Assembly: GCA_035495815.1 (NCBI GenBank)
Contig: DATJFH010000350.1
Location: 1-63,420, forward strand
DNA: 63,420 nt
Origin: DATJFH01 sp035495815
GTDB lineage: Bacteria; Acidobacteriota; Terriglobia; Bryobacterales; Bryobacteraceae
Reading direction: 5' to 3'
Positions 51,601 to 58,289 of the stretch are shown here, one piece after another. How positions within the stretch are numbered: position 1 is the stretch's first letter; the number at the start of each line of letters is the position of its first letter. The position numbers were made by a program, and so were the translations under genes. The notes under the pieces were generated by a model. The model saw only the letters and a program-made list of their open reading frames with translations, searched no databases and was not told the DNA's origin.

Positions 51601-52701
51601 CAGGATGTCCTGGACTACGCCCTGCATGGCGACGCGCTTGAGCCCGGGCAGACTGGCCCGGCCCGTGAAGCGGCCCCCCAGCGTCTGGATCGCCATGCTG
51701 TCCAGCTCCAGCCCGCGGTGATCGAGCCGCGCCAGCGTGGTTCCGCGGATATCCGAAATATGAATGTTGCTGTCCTGCACTTCAAGCCCGCGCAGGTTCG
51801 CGCCGGCCGTGACGTTGAAATCGGTGGGCCCCTTGTACTCGAACTTCCCCGCCAGGTCGATCATGCCCTGCCGCGCCGCCGGAATCTTCAGAATCTCGCC
51901 CGCCTCGTTCGCCGAGACGCGCGCCGAGAAACGAAACAGGGCCTTCGGTTCGGCCAGGTCATCGATCGAGCCCGAGGCGTCGATGCGCGACCGCTTCAGG
52001 TCCAGCCGCGCCCGGGAGACCGCGATCCGGTTCCTCTCGAGCGCCACCGCCGCGTCCAGGGCCAGGCGAATCGGACCGGTCTTGCCGGCCTTGAAATCCA
52101 CCGGCTGCGCGATAACCGTGCCCTGGTAACGGGGACCGGAAAAATCGTAGGCCAGCCGCACGGCCAGGTTCTCCGCCTTGATGTCGATCAGGCTTTTCTG
52201 ATCGGCGAACTGGAACAGCAGGTTGGACAGCGTCAACTGCCCGATCTTCAGATTGATCAGCGGCTGCAGCCCGGGTTCGCCCGGCGGGCCCGGAATCTTC
52301 GGCTTGGGGATGTTCGTGGAGCCGTCGGCGCGGATGATGAGGTTGACCTTCGGCTCGCGAACCGCAATGAATCGGACATTAATGTCCTTTTCGAGAAGCG
52401 AAATGATTTTGACCCCTAGCTGGATCGTCTTCGCCTCGAACAGAGGCGCGGCCTCCGCCGGCTCCGTCCCCCTCAGGACCAGGTCCCGGACCTCCGCGTT
52501 CAGCGTCCGCCAGTTGAGATAAAAGCCCCCCAGAGAAACGTCGCCGCCCGTGGCCCGCTCGATCTCCGAGATCATCCGGAGGCGGACCTTCTCGTAGAAC
52601 CAGTGGCTCTTCACGACCAGTGCGCCGGCGACAAACAGAATCATCGCCAGCAGCGACAGCCCAACGGCCAGCCGCAGGAGATTGCGGGCGGCCCGTCTCA
52701 T
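48658..52701 (-). CDS. tamB: TamB/DUF490-type translocation and assembly protein
   Basis: This 1347-residue protein has an N-terminal membrane anchor (LLRLAVGLSLLAMILFVAGALVV, about 8-30), a long periplasmic beta-rich body and a C-terminal DUF490 region (about 1000-1347) with EGNLRLQGTPYNPVLLGRLNVTQGEINFFGTKY-type wording, GSVTFANPVKLDPVLNVDLETRVQG and the terminal DENGLFGLDFLYKKRFK. TamB spans the periplasm and works with an Omp85 partner to insert outer-membrane proteins or move lipids. It is long for the family but continuous. The start overlaps the SurA-like gene by four bases (ATGA). It ends in a terminator shared with the convergent secreted-protein gene. Confidence 0.92.
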   Translation of the reverse strand: MRRAARNLLRLAVGLSLLAMILFVAGALVVKSHWFYEKVRLRMISEIERATGGDVSLGGFYLNWRTLNAEVRDLVLRGTEPAEAAPLFEAKTIQLGVKIISLLEKDINVRFIAVREPKVNLIIRADGSTNIPKPKIPGPPGEPGLQPLINLKIGQLTLSNLLFQFADQKSLIDIKAENLAVRLAYDFSGPRYQGTVIAQPVDFKAGKTGPIRLALDAAVALERNRIAVSRARLDLKRSRIDASGSIDDLAEPKALFRFSARVSANEAGEILKIPAARQGMIDLAGKFEYKGPTDFNVTAGANLRGLEVQDSNIHISDIRGTTLARLDHRGLELDSMAIQTLGGRFTGRASLPGLKRVAMQGVVQDILTERALEALVPGLTPVERSLWTGSASGPMTLESPLTGTFGFATADVVIAPAPGGIPIEGTASVRYDGAPKTLTFANSHIQAPGMVVDASGTLNEKMQVRITSTDLQKILPSVNALLTTPLKSFPIELKTGSASFEGVVTGNLKSPDAAGAVAVERFVYSGIQFDRFTGQVSANESSVVVKEGTLTRGAEQAQVAASLGMDDWGTRPSSPITATVRVRGAEISEWLDLAGEKQIRIKGGLALSGRVDGTLGDPKAAGDVTLTKGVAWDEPFDRVQAKLEYSSRAVRVPQITMSAGPAQLSGSASFEPSKPFEGAPEFRNGRAQFSVAGNEMALQRFETLKQRQPGLTGFARVDFEGAANLRATQAGKPPEVMLTALKGNVAARDLRLDGRLFGAMKAAAQTDGSVLRVKLDSDFLNSNITASGQWRLEPGYPGEGTARFSRISLGKARAWLGAAGESKAPAFDGSMEGTVTIAGPALDVPAWKASASLSTLEVYPVEQVSEKAPAERFILRNEGPVQFTMARSIITVSRAHFTGPSSDFNVTGTAAIDPKFNLDLRVNGGVNLAILRNLTPDIETAGAVTMNASIRGTPEQPSINGRLDVRRGSVHLADINTGLSNANGSILFSGDQATLQDFTGLVGGGSVSLSGVVGFAGSQLTYRVNVNAKDVRVRYPEGVSTSANAELRLLGTTQRSTLSGLVTVLRTGFAPHTDFSSILGKATEPVRTPSARTGPLSGMQFDVRVETAPDISFVSSLAQDIQVEGNLRLQGTPYNPVLLGRLNVTQGEINFFGTKYTIDQGSVTFANPVKLDPVLNVDLETRVQGIDVTLTISGPINKLNITPRSDPPMSYADVLALLATGSAPSSEPTLAARQNAPQQGFTHLGPSALIGQVVANPVSSRLQRFFGVSSLKINPRITGVENNPQARVTLEQQVTKDVTFTYITNIASTNQVVVRIEWALNKNWSAIALRDENGLFGLDFLYKKRFK

Positions 52702-53366
52702 TTCTCCGCCTCCTGCGCCGCCGCTTCCGGCGCGAACGCCGCCGGACGGAACTCGATGCGCATGCGCGCCCGGGCCTCTTTCAGCCAGGCGCCCGCGGCC
52801 TTGTCCACGAATTCACCCGTCAGGGCCTGCTCCACCTGCGGGCGGTAGTCATCCAGGGAAAATACCATGTCCGGATGCGCTTTCTTCAACTCCGGCTCCA
52901 GCTTCCTGCTGAAGTAGCCGTTGATTTCATCTTCGCTGATCTGAATCCCCGGCCGGAAACGGAACTCCAGAAATCGAACAATTACCAGCTGCCGCTGTAG
53001 ACGGGCTTTCAATTCGCCCTCGGTGATTCCCGCGCGCTGCAGCTCCTTCTCATACGCCGCCACGTCGGGGAATCTGGACCGCGCCTCTTTTAACGACTCC
53101 TCGACGCTTTCCGGCGACGGCTGCGGGTACCGGCTCGATTCGATCTCGGCGCCGATGAGCCGCTGTTCCACCAGCAGGTCCGCCGTCGAGCGCCGGGAAG
53201 CCGGCGTGAAATCCGGGGCAGTCCCATTCAGGAACGCGGTCAGCCGGATCTCGCGCAGGATTTCGCTCTCCGTAATCACGCGATTGCCCACCACCACCGC
53301 CACTCTGTCGATAATTTCTCCCCGGCAGGGACACAAAAAAAGGACGAGGCACAGCAGTACGTACAT
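52698..53366 (-). CDS. SurA-like periplasmic chaperone without PPIase domain
   Basis: From ATG 53366 the product is 222 residues with a short signal peptide (MYVLLCLVLFLCPCRG). The first module matches the SurA N-terminal domain: IIDRVAVVVGNRVITESEILREIRLTAFLN, then LLVEQRLIGAEIESSRYPQP and a helix-rich region. A PPIase (parvulin) domain, present in ordinary SurA, is missing, so it is a chaperone-only protein. It overlaps the Omp85 gene stop (TGATG) and its own stop overlaps tamB (ATGA), so the three are tightly coupled. The periplasmic-chaperone role for outer-membrane precursors is inferred from fold and neighbours. Confidence 0.85.
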   Translation of the reverse strand: MYVLLCLVLFLCPCRGEIIDRVAVVVGNRVITESEILREIRLTAFLNGTAPDFTPASRRSTADLLVEQRLIGAEIESSRYPQPSPESVEESLKEARSRFPDVAAYEKELQRAGITEGELKARLQRQLVIVRFLEFRFRPGIQISEDEINGYFSRKLEPELKKAHPDMVFSLDDYRPQVEQALTGEFVDKAAGAWLKEARARMRIEFRPAAFAPEAAAQEAEK

Positions 53367-56300
53367 CAGAACGCCTGTCCGATCGAGAAGTGAAACTGGA
53401 ACGGGTTGATGCGATCGTTCTTGCGCGGAAGCAGCGGCTGATTGTTCGCATCCACGCGACCGCAATCGAGCAGCTGGTCGCCCGTGTAGCCCGCGCATCC
53501 CGCGAAGTGCGTGGAATTGGGGCTGAACGCCAGGTCCAGCCGGATGGGACCTACCGGCGTGCGGTACCGGATCCCGAAGCCGACTGCATGCGCCATGTAG
53601 TTGAAGCCGAATACGTCCTCTGTGGTAACACCCTGGTCGGTCCTCACCTGCTGGGTGGTGTGCGGCTGCCGGTAGCGGATCGAGATGTCCCGAAGGCGCG
53701 TGTAGACATTGCCGGCGTCCCAGAACAGAACCCCGCCCACATTATCTCCGATCAACGGAAAGCGCAATTCGGCGTTCAGAAACAGGAGCGCCTGCCCCCC
53801 GACCGGAAATCCCGTGGCCGAATCGCGCGGGCCGGCCTGGTTCTCCGGGAAGCCACGGTGCGTATTTCCGCCGCCGGAAAAAAAACGCTCGGCGAGCGGA
53901 ATATCCTCGAGCGCCACGCGGGAGAAGATATCTCCCGTGCTCTGAACAGGCGGCTGTTCGAGCTGCGTCCCGATGGGCAGCAGCCAGCCGAAGTTCGCCG
54001 ACCGCGCCACTACCAGCCGCTTGCCTACCGGATGGTATGTCGTGTTGCGCCCCAAAAACCGCACGAAGCCCGATTGCGACCCGAAGTATTTCGACGAGAA
54101 GCCCAAGTCGGCCGTGTTGTACACGCCTTTGTGCGATTCGGTCGGATCGTCGCGGCGGTCCTGAATAAAGCTGCCCGCCAGAAGCCCGATGCGCACCGGC
54201 TGCGAGAGCAGCGGGACAAGCAGCGGATCGATGGTCAGGGAGCTCACGCTGGTGTGCCTGTAGGTAAACCGGTAGAGAGCCGTATTCGCCTTCGACAGCC
54301 GCTGCGACACCTGAACCGTCCCTTCCTCCCGCTTGGCGTCGAAGGTGCGGATGTTGCGCGTGTCGTCGTAAAGCGTGGTGAAAGTGAGCGTGAGATTCGG
54401 CGCCTGGCGGAAGCGGGGAATGGTGTAGCTCACCAGGCCGAGCTGCTCGACGTTCGAAAGCCGCGTACGGAGGCTCAGCGTCTGTCCGAGACCGCGGAAA
54501 TTCAGCCGGCTCACATCGAATGAGACGCGCGGGCTGAAGCCCGCCGTTCCCGCCGGCGCCTCCAGGCTGTTGCCCCCGCCGATACGTCCGATCTGCGCGC
54601 CGAGACCGGTCGCGATCGAGAATCGATTCGCCTCGTCCATCTGGTACAGCACGAACTTGTTCTGCGTCTCCCCTTCCGGGTTCTGTATGGCGGTATTGAC
54701 CGTCGAGAAGATGCCCAGATCGTAAAGCCGCCGCTGCGTCTCCACCATCTTCGGCTGCGAAAGCGGATCGCCCGGGCTCAAAAGGATGTTCCGGTTCACC
54801 AGTTGAGGCTGCGTCGTGTCCAGCCCGCTGGTGAGCACCTGCCTTACGAACCGACGCTCGCCTTCACGAATCACGAAACGCAGGTCGACGCGGTTCGGAG
54901 CCGCCGGCGGGATCGAGCTCCATTCGAACGCCGCGTTCGGAAACCCCTCGCTGAAATACTTCGTCAGGATCGAATCGCGGTCGATCGCCACGTTCAGCTC
55001 GCTGAACGGCTGGCCCGGACTCGAGCTCAACAGCGAGATCACTTCTTCGCGCGGAAGCTGCTCGATGCCCGCCACGTCGAGCTGCGAGATCAGCCACTGC
55101 GGTCCTTCCTCGACCCGGATTTCGACCGCGATCTGGCCGGTCTGACCCCGGTAGTCGTCCTGAACCGAGGACGAGACTTTCACGTCGCGAAAGCCGTTCT
55201 CCTTATAGAGGTCCCGTATCGCCTCCTCGTCGCGGCGCAGATAACTCTCGCTGTACCGCCCCTGCCGGAATTGCCAGGAGGCAGGCATCAGGTACATCCG
55301 TTCGTGGATCGTCTGTGCGTCGAAATAGCGGTTGCCGGAGATGTTCACCTTCACCAGCTTGTGGCGCTTGCCGAGGTTCACGATGTAATCGATATCCATG
55401 CTGTCGTTGATCACCCGTTGAGCCTTGTACTCCACCTCCGCGTCGAAGTATCCCCGGGATTGAAAGTAGTCCCGCAGATTGCGCTGCCCCTCGACCAGCA
55501 AGTCCCGGTCTACCGTGCGCTCCTCGAACACGGGCACATATCTTTGCAGTTTCCCCCGCGACACGTTCGCGCCGATCGTCTTGATCGCCACCTTGGGGCC
55601 GGCCCTGATTTGCAGCGTGGGGCTTACCGTTTGCGAGTCCTCGTTGAATTCCATCTTCTCCAGCGTCACTCGCGCCAGCAGCCGGTCCTGCTTCAGATAC
55701 CGGTTGCGAACGTTGTCGAGCCCCTTCTGAGTCCGCGCCTCGGTCACTTTTTTCCACCCGAACCAGCCTTTCCACCGCGTGGCCGATATCACCTTCTCCT
55801 TGGGCATTTTGAGGTCGCCGTCGACATCGGGGGTGGAATAGCGGGCCCTGACGCCGCTGTCTACATCGAAGTTGATCCGGACCTGGTTGGTGGGCTGGTC
55901 GTAGCTGTAACGGGGCTGCACGCGCGACCGGTAAAAACCGTTGCTCTCGAAGAGCTGGCGCATGCCGCTGATGCCCTGCTGCACCTTTTCCTCGGTCTGG
56001 AGCGCGCCGAGCTCGAGCCTGCTGGCATTGACGAGCTGGCCCGGCGTCGGCGGCTGCTTGATCTTGCCGTCCGCGGAAACCCCTCCGATAAACCACGTGT
56101 TCTGAGTGATGAACCTGAGGATGACGGCGTTGCCCTGCAGTTCCGCGTCCACCTGAATATCGGCGTAGGTCCCGGTGGCGTAGAGCCGGTCGATCGCCGC
56201 CCGGATGCTTTCGAGGCGAAGCGGCGTATTCTCCTTGACCGGAAGGATCTTGTGCAGCTCCTCCGGCTCGAGCGGCTGCTCGCGCGGCACGAACACAATT

Positions 56301-56413
56301 CGCGCGACCCTCTTGCCTTCGTACACAGACGCTTCACCCAGTAGTGCGGGAGAAAAAATGACGAAGGAGCAGAGTACCAGTGTGGGGTAAAAGGCGTACC
56401 CGGCGCGGCCCAT
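53366..56413 (-). CDS. Omp85 family outer-membrane assembly protein (BamA/TamA-like)
   Basis: The 1015-residue protein has a signal peptide (GYAFYPTLVLCSFVIFSPALL, cleaved near LGEAS), several POTRA domains (about 35-620) and a C-terminal 16-strand beta-barrel (about 640-1015) ending NPFQFHFSIGQAF. The POTRA-type phrase RVARIVFVPREQPLEPEELHKILPVKENTPLRLESIRAAIDRLYATG is repeated in related form, and the barrel has GGGNTHRGFPENQAGPRD, the substrate-gate loop typical of the family. It is longer than E. coli BamA (810). The ATG at 56413 (or GTG 56416) has no Shine-Dalgarno; a TACACT -10-like sequence is close upstream. It heads the operon with SurA-like and TamB genes, so it may be TamA rather than BamA. 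Confidence 0.9.
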   Translation of the reverse strand: MGRAGYAFYPTLVLCSFVIFSPALLGEASVYEGKRVARIVFVPREQPLEPEELHKILPVKENTPLRLESIRAAIDRLYATGTYADIQVDAELQGNAVILRFITQNTWFIGGVSADGKIKQPPTPGQLVNASRLELGALQTEEKVQQGISGMRQLFESNGFYRSRVQPRYSYDQPTNQVRINFDVDSGVRARYSTPDVDGDLKMPKEKVISATRWKGWFGWKKVTEARTQKGLDNVRNRYLKQDRLLARVTLEKMEFNEDSQTVSPTLQIRAGPKVAIKTIGANVSRGKLQRYVPVFEERTVDRDLLVEGQRNLRDYFQSRGYFDAEVEYKAQRVINDSMDIDYIVNLGKRHKLVKVNISGNRYFDAQTIHERMYLMPASWQFRQGRYSESYLRRDEEAIRDLYKENGFRDVKVSSSVQDDYRGQTGQIAVEIRVEEGPQWLISQLDVAGIEQLPREEVISLLSSSPGQPFSELNVAIDRDSILTKYFSEGFPNAAFEWSSIPPAAPNRVDLRFVIREGERRFVRQVLTSGLDTTQPQLVNRNILLSPGDPLSQPKMVETQRRLYDLGIFSTVNTAIQNPEGETQNKFVLYQMDEANRFSIATGLGAQIGRIGGGNSLEAPAGTAGFSPRVSFDVSRLNFRGLGQTLSLRTRLSNVEQLGLVSYTIPRFRQAPNLTLTFTTLYDDTRNIRTFDAKREEGTVQVSQRLSKANTALYRFTYRHTSVSSLTIDPLLVPLLSQPVRIGLLAGSFIQDRRDDPTESHKGVYNTADLGFSSKYFGSQSGFVRFLGRNTTYHPVGKRLVVARSANFGWLLPIGTQLEQPPVQSTGDIFSRVALEDIPLAERFFSGGGNTHRGFPENQAGPRDSATGFPVGGQALLFLNAELRFPLIGDNVGGVLFWDAGNVYTRLRDISIRYRQPHTTQQVRTDQGVTTEDVFGFNYMAHAVGFGIRYRTPVGPIRLDLAFSPNSTHFAGCAGYTGDQLLDCGRVDANNQPLLPRKNDRINPFQFHFSIGQAF

Positions 56414-56494
56414 CACATTCTAGTGTAGTTGAGTCCCCGGAACATCTGAATAATTCCCGCGGTTCGGCTCGCCCACCCCGATTTTCATCTCGTT

Positions 56495-56511
56495 CGGCAT
56501 CGTCGATGCCG
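56495..56511 (-). terminator. Hairpin between the FAH and Omp85 genes
   Basis: CGGCATC and GATGCCG are perfect 7-base complements with a 3-base loop. It lies 34-50 bases downstream of the FAH stop and upstream of the Omp85 start, fitting a terminator that separates the two. No U-tract follows. A further TTCGG/CCGAA dyad sits near 56521-56538. Confidence 0.4.
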
Positions 56512-56544
56512 CGTGCTTGTTTTCGGCCCGGGGACCGAAGAGCG

Positions 56545-57399
56545 TTACGCCTCCGCCGCGACCGGGTTCCGCAGCTCTCCCAATCCTTCCACCCGCACGA
56601 TCACCTCGTCGCCCGCGGTCAGGAACCGTGGAGGTTTGCGGGCAAACCCGACTCCGGCCGGAGTGCCGGTCGAGATCACGTCGCCCGATTCCAGGGTGAA
56701 CACCGACGAGAGATGCTCGATCAGGTCCGGGATTCGGAAGATCAGGTGCTTCGTGTTGGAATGCTGCAGCGTCTCGCCGTTGATGGTGAGGCTGATGTCC
56801 AGGTTGTGCGGATCCACGATCTCGTCGTCGCTGACGATGGCGGGGCCCATCGGGGCGAAGGTGTCGAAAGTCTTGCCGATCATCCATTGGGAGGTGGCCA
56901 GCTGGAAGTCGCGGGCGCTCACGTCGTTGAGATTGGTGTAGCCGAATACGTGCTGCCGCCAGTTCGCCGCCGGGATGTAGCGGCCGCCCTTGCCGATGAT
57001 CACCGCCATCTCGGCTTCGTAGTCCGGCTGCTTCGAGAGGCGCGGCAGCAGAATGCTCTCGCCCGGCCCGATGACCGAAGTGGCGTACTTCGAGAACAGC
57101 GTCGGCGTCTTGGGAATCTCCATGTTGCTCTCGAGCGCGTGATCCCGGTAGTTCAGCCCCACGCAGATGATCTTGGGCGGGCGCGGAAGGGGCGCCGTCA
57201 GCCGGACTTGCTCGAGGCTGCATACGTCGCCGGCCGCCGGTTTCAGGACGTATTCGTCGATCCGGGCGCGAGCCGCCACGCCTCCGGAGATCACGTCCAG
57301 CATCGTCTTGAAACCGGCGCCGGAAAGTCCGACAACCTGGCCGTTCAGGATCACGCCCGGTACCGGCGCGCCGTTTTGTCTGAAGGTTACGAATTTCAT
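56545..57399 (-). CDS. FAH-family hydrolase (2,4-diketo-3-deoxy-sugar-acid hydrolase-like)
   Basis: The 284-residue protein from ATG 57399 belongs to the fumarylacetoacetate hydrolase family. Family marks are IICVGLNYRDHALESNMEIPKTPTLFSKYATSVIG (catalytic Asp/His region), DYEAEMAVIIGKGGRYIPA, FGYTNLNDVSARDFQ and VISTGTPAGVGF. Such enzymes open C-C bonds of diketo acids, or hydrate 2-keto-pentenoates; close relatives act in L-fucose and L-rhamnose acid breakdown. The divergent SDR gene 48 bases away (57448) fits the same kind of pathway (2-keto-3-deoxy-sugar-acid dehydrogenase). The frame is open far upstream, but the family N-terminus begins at this ATG. Confidence 0.85.
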   Translation of the reverse strand: MKFVTFRQNGAPVPGVILNGQVVGLSGAGFKTMLDVISGGVAARARIDEYVLKPAAGDVCSLEQVRLTAPLPRPPKIICVGLNYRDHALESNMEIPKTPTLFSKYATSVIGPGESILLPRLSKQPDYEAEMAVIIGKGGRYIPAANWRQHVFGYTNLNDVSARDFQLATSQWMIGKTFDTFAPMGPAIVSDDEIVDPHNLDISLTINGETLQHSNTKHLIFRIPDLIEHLSSVFTLESGDVISTGTPAGVGFARKPPRFLTAGDEVIVRVEGLGELRNPVAAEA

Positions 57400-57447
57400 A
57401 GGTGAGTTTTCGGAAAAGCGGATCTCGTATTGTATCATTACCTGTTT

Positions 57448-58221
57448 ATGACTCCTTCCGAGCTGTTCTCCATCAAAGACAAAGTGGCCGTGGTTCTGGG
57501 CGGCACCAGCGGCATCGGCCAGGCCATCGCCCGTGGTTTCGCCGAGGCCGGCGCCATCACCATCGCCAGCAGCCGCGATCAGGCCAAAGTCGACGCCATG
57601 GCCGCCGAGTTCGAGAAGCTGGGAGCGAAGACCCTGCGGCTGACCAGCGACGTGCAGGACCGGGCCAGCCTGGAGAGGCTTTGCAATGAGGTGGTGCTGG
57701 CGTTCGGCCAGGTCGACATCCTGGTGGTGACCTCGGGCACTCTGAAAAAGGCCCCCACCGCCGAGCTTTCCGAAGAAGACTGGACGCGGGTGATCGACGT
57801 CAACCTCACCGGTTCCTTCCGCGCCAACCAGATTTTCGGACGGCAGATGATCCGGCAGCAGTCCGGCTGCATCATCAACACCTGCTCGCTGACCAGCTTC
57901 GTCAGCCTGCTGGAAGTCGCGCCGTACGCGGCCAGCAAGGCGGGCGTCCTGCTGCTCACCGAAAGCCTCGCCAACGAGTGGGCCAGGTACAACATCCGCG
58001 TCAACGCGATTGCGCCGGGATTTTTCCGCACGCCCCTCAACGCGCATGTGCTGGATCTGCCCGAGCGCAAAGCCGCCATCTCGGGCCGTACCCCGATGGG
58101 ACGAGTGGGCAAAGTAGAGGAGTTGGTCGGAGCGGCGATCTTCCTGGCGTCTCCCGCCTCCAGCTTCGTGACCGGCGAGACCATCGTCGTGGACGGCGGA
58201 TTCCTCAGCAGGGGAATTTAG
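57448..58221 (+). CDS. Short-chain dehydrogenase/reductase
   Basis: The 257-residue SDR has VVLGGTSGIGQAIARGFAEAGA (cofactor loop, about 15-36), VVTSGTLKKAP in place of NNAG, the catalytic Ser in NTCSLTS and the Tyr-x3-Lys in APYAASKAG. It ends in the usual ITGETIVVDGG-like phrase. Start ATG 57448 matches the family N-terminus. With the divergent FAH-family gene it could serve a sugar-acid pathway (2-keto-3-deoxy-fuconate/-rhamnonate dehydrogenase type); that is inference. The 48-base divergent gap contains TATTGTATCAT, -10-like for this gene. Confidence 0.87.
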   Translation: MTPSELFSIKDKVAVVLGGTSGIGQAIARGFAEAGAITIASSRDQAKVDAMAAEFEKLGAKTLRLTSDVQDRASLERLCNEVVLAFGQVDILVVTSGTLKKAPTAELSEEDWTRVIDVNLTGSFRANQIFGRQMIRQQSGCIINTCSLTSFVSLLEVAPYAASKAGVLLLTESLANEWARYNIRVNAIAPGFFRTPLNAHVLDLPERKAAISGRTPMGRVGKVEELVGAAIFLASPASSFVTGETIVVDGGFLSRGI

Positions 58222-58289
58222 CGCCCTTCCGCCCGCTGCACCCGGCAGCCCGGCAGCTCGACTCCCGAGCGCTGCACTAGACTGGTCCT

